This document shows, in pieces, positions 36,201-48,379 of a DNA stretch of 64,000 nucleotides (its first letter is position 1; each line of letters opens with the position of its first letter). The stretch is from Lates calcarifer (taxonomy: Eukaryota; Chordata; Actinopteri; Centropomidae). The position numbers and the translations under genes are program-made. The stretch spans positions 5,006,194-5,070,193 of the forward strand of contig NC_066852.1 in NCBI RefSeq assembly GCF_001640805.2. The letters are read 5' to 3'. A model generated the notes under the pieces. It was given only the letters and a program-made list of their open reading frames with translations. It was not told where the DNA came from and did not search any database.

Positions 36201-37629
36201 ATAACATCCAGCAATACTCTGTCTTTCCTGTGTGGTTACTGTGCACAAGACAAAAACATTTCTGAACAAAATCTGCTCTCTCCCTGTTTGTGTGCTCCTC
36301 CACTATGTCTTTGGAATGGATTTCTGGAAGACAGGAACACCATCAGGTGAAGAAATAAAACTCTGAAGCTACACTGTGTAATATAAAGGCAGCACACAGA
36401 GGGGCTGGCTCCAGTAATGGCTCATGCTGACACACACAAGCAGGGGATGGTCACTTAAAAGTTCAGTTCTGTGGCAGTTTACAAAAAATGTTGTTGGGCT
36501 GCTTGCTTGCGATGTTGCTCATTGCTGTTCTCATGCTCAATAAAACTGAGAACTGCTACAGAGAAATATAGAATTTTCTGGCCCCACATGCATGCACACT
36601 ATGCATGTTTAGTACAATATTTACATATCTGAGATATCTGTTCAGAATATATTCAGATATAGCAACATCATTGGTTATGATGGTCATACACAATAAGTAA
36701 CTCAATGATGCTACCATGGGCTCTGGTCAATTGCACAAACAACCAACCAACCATTTCATTTTTAGATAAGGAACTACTCTAACTTCATACCAGTGTGCAC
36801 ACCTCTTCTCAAACTGAGTGATCTCTCTTTGAAACACAATATACTACGACCTGTGGAATGACTGGACACTGGAGTGCTATGAAATGATTCATTCAGCTTA
36901 GAAACAGCTTGATACTGACAGAGTCACATAGGATGAAGTGCATTATGCAGTACAAAGACAGAGGTAACCTTGCTTTGGCCTCACATCACTTTATGAAGAG
37001 AGGAAGATATTTACCAAAAGCCTGGCATGCTATGAACTTCTTAATATGTTTTTTTTTTCTCCTTTGTCAGTAGCTCACTGCATGTCAGTGCCTTATCTGA
37101 CCCCACGCAAATGTTTTTCAACACTTCTTATTCCCAGGTATCGTTTAGTAAATCGTTTATTAAATAAAAATTGCAGCGTTCTGAGAGTCAAATTAGCAGG
37201 AATAACAAAGGGACATTACCTGTTTCTATGCAAGCCAGCAACCAGTGCTTTTCTGTCAAGTTTGATCTTTTTTTTTTTTTTTGGCAGCATTAATAATGCT
37301 GGCTTGTGACATGTACTAGTCAGTAGGAGAGAGGGAAGCTAAGCTCTGTGACTGAAAAGCCACTTCAACGATGTACGATGCATTTCCTGGATCAAACACC
37401 CATGTTAGCAAGCTTTCATTTGTTAAAGACAAAATTAAAATTGTGATGGACTCCACTGCAGCTTGTATTATTTGCCATTAAATATAAATATAAGCTGTAT
37501 GTAAAGTGTCACAAAATCTATTGTATTGTATATCTCCACATACTGAATCTGCTCTGGACCATAATGCATGTATGACAATACATGACAGTGTGCACTTCCC
37601 CATCCCATAATTAAACCTTTATGGCCATG
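33261..37629. other. Unique intronic sequence
   Basis: Non-coding DNA. Frames at 33385-33648, 34624-34899 and 35764-35955 show no domain. Short homopolymers occur at 37048-37056 and 37268-37282. Confidence 0.45.
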
Positions 37630-37800
37630 ATAGCTTTGACCCCCACAGAAGCCAAGTGTGCCCTCTCCACTTGACGGCTATAAATCTCGTGCAGAGTCAA
37701 ATGGGTCACTGTCAACAGTCTGGTTTTCATGGTTCTCATTATTCTCAATGCCAACTAAGGGACACTGGACAGTCAGTAGAAGGTTAAATGTCCACAGCCT
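37630..37800. promoter_or_regulatory. Candidate conserved non-coding element
   Basis: A repeat-free block with CTTGACGGCTATAAATCTCG (a TATAAA-like word) and balanced composition. Regulatory nature is guessed from texture alone. Confidence 0.2.
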
Positions 37801-39370
37801 CAATATTCATGCCATGAAGGCCCAATGCTAAGATTGGACTAGTCCTGTATGAGTTATACTGCTATATTTTTGCAAGACTGAGGAGAGTGGGATTCAGCTG
37901 CAGCTACAGAAATACCCTGCAGTTTCATTTTAAATGTATAACACAACGCTGTCTGAGATAAGTGGGCCATGTGTCATAATTATCCCCTCCAGGTGAGTAT
38001 ACCATTAGAGTCATACACATTGGTTTTTGTCCTGAAAGGAACAAATAATAATGACAGAATAATGATATTGAAGTTCAATGCTTAATTTTTTTTCTGTCTC
38101 CCAAAAGTCTGGAGTTCCATTAATACTGGACAGATTGGCCTATTTCTCAGATGAAAAGCTAGGTTAAAAGCAGGGCTTGCTTGGTTTTCCTTAAACATTT
38201 GTATCATAGCCAAGATGTTTGTTTGATTTAAGCTTGCCTCTTTAAACATGTACAGAAGTGCTGTTTCCTCAGGTGACGTGACAGATGGAAATTGCTAATT
38301 ACTGCACTTTCATCTCTGATTCTTTACTGTGTGGTTTCAAAAACCACCACAAGCCGCATTCAGAACTTGTCAAACAAGCAAATACATATGCTCATATAGT
38401 ATGGTGCAGGTGAACAAAGATGACTATTAACCATCTGATGAAAATGATGAGATTTAAATATCACACAAAAAGTTTTACTCATAATTGATGTACTGGTATT
38501 TCTAGAGTGATTGTAGACTGATGCTAAAATGATATACTTTTTGAAGGGCAGGGTCACTCTGCATGTCTTGTTATTAAATGATGAATATTTCATTGAATAA
38601 GCACAAATAGACAATTCAGTTAATTAAGAAAAAATATATGGTAAAAAAAAAAAAAATTAAAAAAGGTATAGAGACTGTGTGTATAGATGGGAACTGACTG
38701 TATCACATTGGGAGTGAATGATATTGATTGGTCAATTAGAAACATTGGAAGCATGGTGCCTCAGTTGTTACCAGGGAAACCTAATACAAAGAATCTATTG
38801 GGTTTGGATCTGACAAACTAGCAGAGATGCTCTCCCAAGCACGATGTGAAATGATAGGTTTCTTAAATTGACTGCTGTTGGTGCATTCATGTGCTCATGG
38901 GAAGGTATGAAAAATGCCTCAAAGAATTGGCACAAAAAGCTCCAGAACAACTGTAGAACAAGTCAACAGACATAAAAGCACACATGCTGCTCACTGTGAT
39001 GATCAAAGTAAGAGTAAAAATATAAGGAAGTTTATTTTGATACTGTACTGAAATGAATGAATGCTCAACATGTGCTATCAGCTTGAGCTTTTATCCTGTT
39101 GTTCTGTGGACACTAATGCAGGGGGATAAAATAAAATGGCTCATTGACAGTTCAGCTATGTCACTGACAATTTAATCTGGGCCTTCTGACAAATGATTTA
39201 AATCACTACATTTCAAGATGGAGCTGTAGCTATTATATTTTTTCACAATATTTCTGGCACTTTTGCAGAGTTACAGAATTGTAGTTGTAAATGAGAATCT
39301 TTTTTTTTTCTTTTGTTTCTTCACTCCTCCATCTGCCATCTCAGTGAGATACTAAGTGCTAATTGAATAT
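37801..39370. other. Unique intronic sequence
   Basis: AT-rich DNA with poly-A near 38644-38656 and poly-T near 39300-39310. No gene was recognised. Confidence 0.45.
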
Positions 39371-39374
39371 TGAC

Positions 39375-39565
39375 AATTAAAGGGGCTATATGTAATTTTC
39401 CTCTGCCACTGAACATGGCTTCCTGTCAGGAGCAGGTGGTGATGATTGTCACTGCCAAGAGCCTGAGTCACTATCAGACGAGTGATGAGATGGGCCAGAG
39501 CTAGCTGGTTAGCATGCTCACTTCATTTCTTCTGGTGAGTAAATTGCTGTTAATGCTAAAGTTAA
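39375..39565 (+). repeat. Dispersed fish repeat fragment ('AAAGGGGCTATATGTAA')
   Basis: Begins AATTAAAGGGGCTATATGTA and later carries GAGCTAGCTGGTTAGCATGC followed by TCTGGTGAGTAAATTGCTG. This order resembles a dispersed repeat that I recall from percomorph genomes. Ends are not definable by eye. Confidence 0.5.
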
Positions 39566-39593
39566 GCAATAGCAAAAACATATATGTATGTAT

Positions 39594-39620
39594 GTGTTTA
39601 TATATATATATATATATATA
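39594..39620. repeat. (TA)n microsatellite
   Basis: About 11 TA units preceded by an ATGT-rich stretch. Confidence 0.9.
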
Positions 39621-41088
39621 GCTTCTTTAATGTAACGAACATACACTCACACTGATATATGCAAACAGACAGACCCTGATGCATGAGGCCTAGCTATATG
39701 TAGGGTGATCACTTAAACTTGGCCTTGAGATTTATTAGACCAATGTAATCGTCAGCATGAGCTTTTTGAGTTGGCTCAAACTACATTTAAATCAAATTAG
39801 GAAAACTGTGCCTTGGAATAAAATGACATCAGTACAGTCCACTCGCTGTTTAACATGTCTGCAGACAAGTCAGTATGTGACCTAAAACAAAACAAGTAAT
39901 ATCATTTTTCCCACTTCCACACCTGTCAATTACAATTTGAAAATAAAATTTTCTGCAAATTGTGTTCAGTATCATCTGTCACCTGCTACATCTATTCAGA
40001 TTCTCCTCTTCCCATGTATTGAGTGAATGAAAAACTCATTTGGAGCAAAGTCAAACATTGGCATGACTGTGCATTTAATGGGTCAAAAAGAGTCCTGATA
40101 GAGGTGTCTCTCCTCCTCACACACACACAGAAGTTTTCTTACCTTGTAGATAGTTTTCATTGGTCAGTGATCCTGACAGTGGCTCTGTCTCACATTCTTC
40201 AAACTGCTTTTATATGAAGTTTGAACCTCTCTGCTCTCTTCACTTCATTGAGTTGAAGGTTAGCCCCCTGTGCTTGTCAGGTGAGTTAACTTAAGCCACT
40301 CACCACTTGGTGGGGCAGTCATGTTACCCTGAATGTCTATGTTCTAATACTGATATTTTTGACAGAATCAGTGAGCTGCCCTCCATGTGCCTCCTAGCTC
40401 CTTCGTCTTGGTGAGGTTGACAAATGACCTCTAAATAGTTCTGGGGGAGCATCTGGTATTCTTTTTTTTTATGTGTTTTGAGGGAGTGAAGAATTTTTGT
40501 CACTAACTATAAGTATCAGCAATGTCTGCTCTTGTGAAAAGCAGACACTGGCTATGTTTAGAGGCTTTGTTGAAGACCAATGCTGGGAAGGTGAAAATGA
40601 TAATACAAATGAAGTTACAAGACTATAGAATCTGGGTGTTGTATACCTGATTAAAACAAGCAATTAAAGAGTGTGTCTATCAATAGAGAAAGGATTTCCT
40701 TTCCTGAGCAAGGTGAAGCCAACTGAAAAACCTGGAACTGAAACTACTGATTAAAAAATGATGCACACATAATTTGTCATAAAAGAGAAAGCTCTATTGG
40801 AAAGAAACAAAGACAGAAAATAAGAAAGGAGCTACTCAGCAGTGTGAACTATTTGATTGAAAAAGATCAGCCTTATATGCATCCCCAGACAAATAGCTGT
40901 TGCCCTGCCTTCCCGATTTCATGTTCAACAACATGGTTTGTACGCTTAAAGGAATTTCAGTATATATGCTCAGTGGCAAGCAGAACAAATACTGCACCAT
41001 GCATCATGTACTGCACATGTGAGGAAAAACAAGCAAATATGTAGATAACTGATATATTTATTTATACTTTTTTCTTTTTCTGTGTAAG
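39621..41088. other. Unique intronic sequence
   Basis: AT-rich, non-coding; frames at 40023-40217 and 40844-41044 look random. Confidence 0.45.
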
Positions 41089-41090
41089 TA

Positions 41091-41332
41091 CCGTAATTTC
41101 CGGACTATTGAATGCACCTGACTATAGGCCGCACCCACTAAATTTAAAAAGAAAAAAAAAAAAAAAAGTACATATACAGGCCGCACTTGTCTATATGCTG
41201 CAGGTGTCTAAATGTTTTTGCAGCATGAAGCTCGTTAGCCCGTAAAAATCTATAAATTAGCCGCATCATTGCTTAAGCCGCAAGTTTCAAAGTGTGTGAA
41301 AAAAGTAGCGGCTTATAGTCTGGAAATTACGG
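41091..41332. mobile_element. MITE flanked by TA, inverted repeats CCGTAATTTCC
   Basis: The left end CCGTAATTTCCGGACTAT and the right end (reverse complement CCGTAATTTCCAGACTAT) match at 17 of 18 positions, with TA on both sides (41089-41090 and 41333-41334). The 242-bp interior repeats the word GGCCGCA/AGCCGCA four times, plus GCGGC at the right end, and has a long A run. The TA flanks fit a Tc1/mariner-type target duplication. No transposase is encoded, so movement would have depended on a related element. Confidence 0.85.
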
Positions 41333-41334
41333 TA

Positions 41335-42991
41335 CACAGTCACATGCTGTTCGTGGGTTGCAACAGGGATGAAGCATAAAATAACAAGTAGCTATAATTT
41401 TATAATAGACTCATTAACATTTCATGGTGTATATAACCTAAGAAAAAATTGTTTCTGGCATTCCTTTTACTTTTTTTCTTTTTCTTTTCTAGGATTCTGG
41501 ACATTAAGCACCTTTTTTTATTAAATGCTTGATCAATGTAACCTTTCTGCGTTTTATCACACTGAGGTGAAAAGTGCTTTTTATAGCTTGTCTTTAACCC
41601 TCAACTTCACATTTTCTAGCACTTTTTACCGAGAGGTCATTATAGTCTATATCTTCCTTATGGCTCACTGCACTTCAAGCCAGTCATTAGGGTATAGTCT
41701 TACCGCCAAGACAGTAAGACTGTGAACAGTAAAGGTTATACAGTAACCTAAATTAATTAGATCCTGTCAGGATTATTATTTAGACCAGGTTACCATCCTC
41801 CCACATGCTGAGGAACTACAAAAGGCTAGTCACAATGAAATGCATTAAGACATCTTGGTAGGCAAAAGAAGGATAACAACCAGAGGTGTCGGCATCCAAG
41901 TCTTGTCAGATAACATGGCTCGACATGTTTTTCACAGCAAATCGATTATTAGAATAAACATTGTTAGCCATCCATATTAATGGTGAACACAACTAAAATT
42001 TTGTCAGACACTTATTTTAAGAAAGCCTCAACCACCTCACCTTTAACTCAGCACTGTGCCAATATTGATTAATCATAATGAGAGGAAAGAGGGCAGACAG
42101 AGAAAACAAAGGGCAGTCTGTATATTCTAAAAGGCATTTTTACCCCCAAAAAATACTTAATGGAAACACCATATTGGTTTTCTTTGATAATAAATAAATA
42201 AATACATAACAGATGTATCCTTGTAAAGGTATTCCTGTTTGGTTTTACAGCCAGTGATAAAACAGCTTATTACTGGCCCCTACTGTTGTAGTGAATCACA
42301 TACCTCTATAAAATGTATTCTGTAAAGTCTAGTTCTTACTGATTTGCCCTCTACAAAGGAATCCAAAGACAGGAATCAAAATATGTGGGTCAAACTCAGC
42401 ACTGACCTCCTCAATTATGCATCATCTTCTCTCTTGAATTGTGTGGAGCTAGTGCTTCAGCTTCTCTCACATACAAAACCCTCAGTGAACAGAGTGAACG
42501 TGTAAGTATTGAAAACACACGGTAGAGAGACACATCAGTTTGCAATAACTGCCTTGAAGGCAATGTAGTAACTTCTGCCCCTGCCAATGTAATGCACTAA
42601 TGAATAATGGAGCAATCTGTACAGTTATGCACAATAATTAAATACAATTTTTGAACACAAAGTGTAATAAAGAGCCATCAGTGCATGAATACACATTATA
42701 TACTGTACAGTAAATAAACTAATTTTGTGGGCCACAACTGAAGTCAGTCCCTCCCTCATGGTTTGTAAATGAAACTGCTGTTGCAAAAAGTGACTCTGCC
42801 ACATGTGGTGACATTGTACTGAAGATTTTGTATGTAATCTGACCAAGAGGGTACAAAAATGTAGAAAGAGCCATCTGGTGGAAAGGATGCTACTGAGGTA
42901 GCCTACCAGAGAGTCACATTTTTAATCATGGTTAAATAACGTTTGGAAAGCACCCATCCATCAGATCTTTATCAATGCAAATACTAACATT
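41335..42991. other. Unique intronic sequence
   Basis: AT-rich non-coding DNA with no repeat that I recognise and no credible frame. Confidence 0.45.
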
Positions 42992-43130
42992 AGGACCAGT
43001 GTGTGGGATTTATGGGGATCTGTTGGCAGAAATGGAATATAGGGTAATTTTCATAATCATGTTTTCTTAAGTGTATAATCATCTGTACATATGAATCATT
43101 GTGTTTTAGTGAGGGTATCTACATAGGAAG
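42992..43130 (+). repeat. Dispersed percomorph repeat fragment ('GACCAGTGTGTGGGATTTA')
   Basis: Starts GGACCAGTGTGTGGGATTTA and continues with TGGAATATAGGGTAA, CATAATCATGTTTTC, AGTGTATAATCATCTGTA and TATCTACATAGGAAGCAGGG. These match in order a repeat widespread in percomorph genomes. A stretch between the first two words seems to be missing. Confidence 0.65.
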
Positions 43131-43215
43131 CAGGGATGACCAAGATATGTTGTAACCAATGCATTTTAAGGCATAAGCATAAACTTGTCAGTGCTCACTG
43201 GTGGACAAGCTTCTT

Positions 43216-43457
43216 GGTAAATGGTAAATGGACTGTACTTATAGCCATTTCGAACACTCAAAGCCCTTCACACTACAGATCACATTCACCCATTCGCACA
43301 CCCATTCACACACTGATGCACACACGCATCGGGGGCGATTTGGGATTCAGTATCTTGCCTAAGGATACTTCGACATGCAGACTGAAGGAGCCGGGAATCG
43401 AACCACCAACCTTCTGGTTAGTGGGTCGACCGCATTACCTCCTGAGCCACAGCTGTT
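43216..43457 (-). mobile_element. tRNA-derived SINE
   Basis: On the minus strand the head carries a pol III A box TGGCTCAGGAGG (43449-43438) and a B box GGTTCGATTCC (43404-43394) spaced as in a tRNA. It is followed by a body with GTATCCTTAGGCAAGATACT and a tail with GGGCTTTGAGTGTTCG and TACAGTCCATTTACCATTTA. This matches a SINE-like repeat very common in spiny-rayed fishes. The head is not a working tRNA, since the cloverleaf arms do not pair throughout. Confidence 0.8.
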
Positions 43458-44529
43458 CTTAACAACCTCAAACTACTGTACTATAATTACTGTGATAAAA
43501 TCCAAGCAATAATTGCTGATATCTTGGCCAAGCAAATTAATGAGTCCAGTGACATAAACATATTGAAAATAATGGAATGTTAATGTGCAAGTCGTGGTGG
43601 TAGGTGTTCACTGTGAAACTAGAAATGTTGATGTTGTCTTGACCAGTTCATCAAAAACTGATTTAATAGTACATTCAGATGTTTTTTTGTTTTTTTTTTC
43701 CCTTTTTGTCTAGAAGTCATTTTGAAACATTTAATGGCAAAATTACATTCTTTTACATGTTTAACTAAACAAACAAAAAAAAATTCTAATGGCTCTGGAC
43801 TGATGTTACATTTTACTGACAATGAACTTTTAGCAGCTTAAGTAACCACATCAATTAAAACACTACCAAAAAAGCAAAAGCATGTTGTTAGGTGCAGTGA
43901 CATATTTTCCCTTAGCTGTGGTTAAAAACACATAATGGACAGTGCTGTATTGACTCTGATGATGGCTGCACAGAACAGCTCCACACTGTTTGTAAAGTCT
44001 GTACCTGCAGTAATTCCACAACACACACTGTTTTATGTATTTAACAAATTGAACATATTTTCTATACTCAGGTCTAGATGATGTGGTGAAAATGATTTGG
44101 GGTTCATACATTTTAACAAAACTATTTCAGAAACTATCTACAACAATCCAAATTGAAGTTTAGCAAGTCTTAAAAGACTGATGAATGAATCTCACTTATA
44201 GTTCACAGCTGATGTGTTACATTATGCAATGATTATCCCAAAGAGTTTAATGCTTTTTGAATATACATTTGGTTAGATTTTATAACAGCAGTTATATCAG
44301 CAGTGAATTATTATCTGTTTCATGGTTAAGGGTAATGCTGATGGAACAGCCTGAGCTGCTGATTGCTGGGCAGAATCATCAGTTTGTATTAGACTGTGAA
44401 ACAACTTCCCAGTGTACCTGTCAAAAGAAGTTGTTTATTTGAACAGAGATGATAGTGAGTATCAAGGAGAAAGCTCATAGCTTGTATTATTATGGGACAA
44501 TATTCTTCCAAAACAGACAGACAGAAAGA
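43458..44529. other. Unique intronic sequence
   Basis: AT-rich; homopolymer T at 43681-43700. Frames on the minus strand (43619-43822, 43863-44111) look random. Confidence 0.4.
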
Positions 44530-44551
44530 AAGAGAGAGAGAGAGAGAGAGA
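44530..44551. repeat. (GA)n microsatellite
   Basis: About 11 AG units following an AGAA-rich lead-in. Confidence 0.9.
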
Positions 44552-46169
44552 AGTAAAAAAACAAAAACAAAAACAGGCCTGGTAGACCATTTTTGATAAA
44601 CAAGAAAAGCCATTTGCTAAATTGGCTTTATTGATTTTCCAAAGTTAAATAGTGTATGTCAGAAATGTTTTACAGTAGTTTCTTGGTTTTTCCTCCTGTC
44701 GGACCTCCATTTATTATCTAACCAACTGCGCGAGAGAATTTTTCTGGGTGACAAGGTGGCAGCACTCCACAGGTTAGAAAAGTAGCCCTATTTCTAGACA
44801 GTTGCACAGTTTCCACATAGAACACTCAGCAGCTGTCACTTTAAAAGACCGTTTACCTTAAAACCAACTAAGTAGAATTATTGTAGATGTGTCTCTCTTT
44901 TGTAGCACACCTTAGTCTGAGGCCTGATAACGATTACCTGAGCTCTGCTAAAAGTGTGACTGGTTTAAACTTTGAAATACTTGAAATATTGTACATGATT
45001 TGATGTACCACAAAAGCTCAAAAGGTGCCCAACACTCTCCCCTAACAACCACTGTCAATATGCCCTTGACCAAGGACGTGAACTCCCAACTGCTCAGTGG
45101 CAGTGGCAATAGAGGACTGAAGCTGCCGAGGGCAGCTCCCAAATGTTAATGCATTTAATTGTGTGAATGTGAAGTGAGGTGTTCTAAAAGTTGTTGTACT
45201 GTTGGAAGTTAAAGCATTTTCAGTTGCACTTTCCTTGCATTAAAAAAAAAACACAAGCCAGAACATGGTCCTCTGGTGTCTAACTTTTGAGAATTCATCA
45301 TATCCATAAGTACTGATTCAGCTGCCCAAGAGTGCATTATAATTGGTGAGGTATTCTATTTTTGTGAAATTTGTTTTATCACAAATACAAATACACTAAA
45401 TTATGCAAAAGTTAAACACAGACCTAAGTCTTGTTCACTTAAAATATTTAATATTTCATAATTGCACAAATTCAGAACATGAAAATGATTCCCAAATGTG
45501 ATTAACAGTAGAAAAGGGGGGGATCAGTGTGAAGCAAATCAATTCATTACAGCCAGTGGTTTCAGCCACTTATTTGTCTAATGTGGTATGACATTCTTCC
45601 CAGATGACTCCTAGTCAGTTTTATTCATATTAATGAGCACCATCAACTGGCAGACTGAGACGAATTCCCTCCTTCCTTCCTTGTCCTCAAACAGTGAAAT
45701 CTGGTTGCAATAATAAATCAAGGGCACTTATTGATTTCAGTGTGCCTAGCCAGACCAGCCACACCACCACAACTATGTGCATTAAAATGTGATATCAATC
45801 AGAAAGGCAGGGAGCGTGGCGCAAAGTTACACTGGGATGGTGTATTTCCCAAGATGGATGCCTTTGCTTTGAAGACTGTCGCCTCTGTTTAAATGGATGT
45901 TGTAGGTTTTAACATATAATAGACATCTGACTGTCAGTCTCTCATCAGTATTTAGAGGCTGATCAAAGTGTATTTTACAAGTTCCATGTTAAGAGAGTGT
46001 ACTGTCTAGTTTCCAGTATGTCCGTCAACAAAGACAAATGAGACAATTTCATGATTTTTTCATCATCTCTGATTAATACCGAAGGCAGATGGAGGCACCA
46101 CAAATAAGTTGCTAATGTGAACATAATCACTGTAATGCACTGTCTGGTTTATGATAGACATGTTCATGG
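44552..46169. other. Unique intronic sequence
   Basis: Non-coding. The block 45620-45790 is free of repeats apart from CCTTCCTTCCTT and may be conserved. Confidence 0.4.
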
Positions 46170-46790
46170 GAAGCCTTTCACATTGTGATCAGCTCATAAG
46201 CTGAGGCTGGAAGCCAAGTCCCATTTAACGGCCATATTTACTGCATTCTGCTCTTAATTGACTGTAGCTGTTTGGTTTATGTTGAAATTGCTCCGTCAGG
46301 ATTAGTTAAGTCTCATCACTGCGCTGCCCTTACAGAGGATTTTGAACATAATAGAACAAAAATATTACGTCAGCCCTATCCTTGATTCTAAGTATAGCTC
46401 AGCTGCACTATCCTTGAGGCGGCATTGGCCAGGGAACAGAATCAATGGGAGGCACTTTTCTCTGCCATATTCCTCCATTAGGGGGATCTGTTTCGTTAGA
46501 GCACCAACGGCTGGGATCCAGGACTTGAGGAGAGGCTGGAGAATTAGGAATGATTTGTCTGGTCATGGGAGGCCGGTACTTTGTGTTGACAGATGGTCGG
46601 AGACATCTCATTTCTGAAATGAGGGGGATCTCAAGTGGCACGGACGAAGAACATAGCATACAAGATTTCAAGAGCTGCTTTAATGCTCACCAACAGCGCA
46701 TCAACTCATGGCAGAACATAAATGTGAAAGCCTGCAGCGATGAGAGTCTCACTGCCAAGGTTCTGCAACAAGTAACACTGCCCTAAAATG
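46170..46790. promoter_or_regulatory. Candidate conserved non-coding element (large)
   Basis: About 600 bp of complex, GC-richer sequence in an AT-rich intron, with overlapping open frames on both strands (46342-46617, 46550-46786 plus; 46408-46671 minus). The absence of low complexity and of any repeat relation makes it the best enhancer-like block in the intron. No protein domain is visible and no exon-like splice pair is obvious. Confidence 0.33.
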
Positions 46791-47589
46791 GGGGCAAAAC
46801 TGCAATACTCTAGTGACTCTAGTAAGTAGTTATTTTCTCTGTTTTGGTTTCCACTTTAGCCATGACTCTGATGTGCCCCTGACTTCTCTGACCTGAAAGT
46901 TTCTAGTTGTGCTGCAGAAACGTAAAGCTCATGCCTGCTCATGGCAGCAGTGTTCTTAAATAAAAAGTACAACCTTTCTAGGAGAACCTCGATCACCTCT
47001 GAGGGGATGCCCTACTTCTTCAGCTTCTGATAGTCACATTCTTAAAACAGAAAGAACTGTGACAGCAAACGAACAAATAACAGCCATTACTAGAGGAAAC
47101 AAGAGCACATGAGCTCCCCAATGTCCTCCCATAATCACCATGATATATTTAACATAACCATTTATGCTAGGGAGGTCAGTAATTAAGCTAAGTTAGCCAT
47201 TAATTAACAGATCTCAACATACTTATCTTCACATAGCACATGGGAAATATTAAAATTAACTTCCAGTCTTACAGCCTTAAGGATTGAATTAAATTACTTT
47301 TCACTCATTATTTTGCAAATATATTCAGCTCTGTGTTCCAAAGTCTAGCCAGATCCAGGACCAGGTGTTTCTGTGGAATACTGAGTTATCGACAGACAAG
47401 GCAGGTTGGGAAATCCCAATCTGTGGAGACACTAGTGTCTGCTATGTTGTAATTTAACTTAAGCACTTTGAACTACAGCCACAGTTCTACTGTAGCAATC
47501 TTCATTTATTCAAGGTCAAATGCATCATTGCTCTTTTGCCAGGAAGTACCACACTAATATCAACTCTACAGTGTTTAAAAAGAACAGGC

Positions 47590-47900
47590 TGCAATGTTCC
47601 CTCTAAGCTGCGCGCCTGTGCAATCGCGCACTGCTCCCACTTTCTCCGCGCACAGCAAAACTATGTAGCACATAAAATTACAGTGTGCGACAGCGTGCAC
47701 GTCTTATGTTGCTCATAGTGGTCCAAGGAATTCTCAGGGAGTTTGTGTGGCTGGATAAAGGAATGAGGATATTGGGTATGGATATGATGTTGGAAGACTG
47801 TCCTCCACTGGAACACAATCAGTCAAATCAGTGGACTTAAATGACGTTAAAGCGCACCATTGAGTGTAATCTTGCGATTATACAACTATTACCAACAAAG
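47590..47900. repeat. CpG-rich dispersed repeat
   Basis: GTTCCCTCTAAGCTGCGCGC followed by AATCGCGCACTGCTCCCAC and CTCCGCGCACAGCAAA is a word order I associate with a dispersed vertebrate repeat. Its CpG density contrasts with the surrounding intron. Right end approximate. Confidence 0.5.
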
Positions 47901-48236
47901 TAAAATGTGTATGGCGGAGTAATATTTTTTAGTAAGATGTGCTGTCATGCTGATTTGAGCACATTCTAAATGTTTTGCTGACCAATCAGATTGCTTGGTT
48001 GGAACTACTTGTTGTATAATGAACATTTTCTAAATATTTGTTTTATTTCTATTGAGGAAAATGTTTCTGTGACATGTATTGCAGTGAAACTGAACGTAAA
48101 TGTCCACAATAAAGTTTGCATATTCACATTCGTAAAATAAAAAGTTGGGATAAATCCCATTCATTTTATTGCCCAGTCCCGAACAATGAACACACTACAC
48201 ACTTCACTATTTTCTTATTATATCATTAGATTGGTT

Positions 48237-48290
48237 TTGTTTTTTTGTTTGTTTGTTTTTGTTGTTTTTTTTTTTTTTTTTTGGTTTGTT
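48237..48290. repeat. T-rich low-complexity tract
   Basis: Mixed TTTG units pass into a run of about 18 T. Confidence 0.85.
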
Positions 48291-48343
48291 TCTTAAAATG
48301 AGAACCACTTGACCAGAAAGAAAACAATTAATATCCTTCATCA

Positions 48344-48378
<35 letters not shown>
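48344..48378. repeat. (CA)n microsatellite
   Basis: About 17 CA units. Confidence 0.93.

Positions 48379-48379
<1 letters not shown>

Noticed and set aside
43385..43457. A tRNA gene on the minus strand
   Set aside because: A and B boxes are present, but the arms do not pair throughout and the sequence continues into a SINE body and tail.
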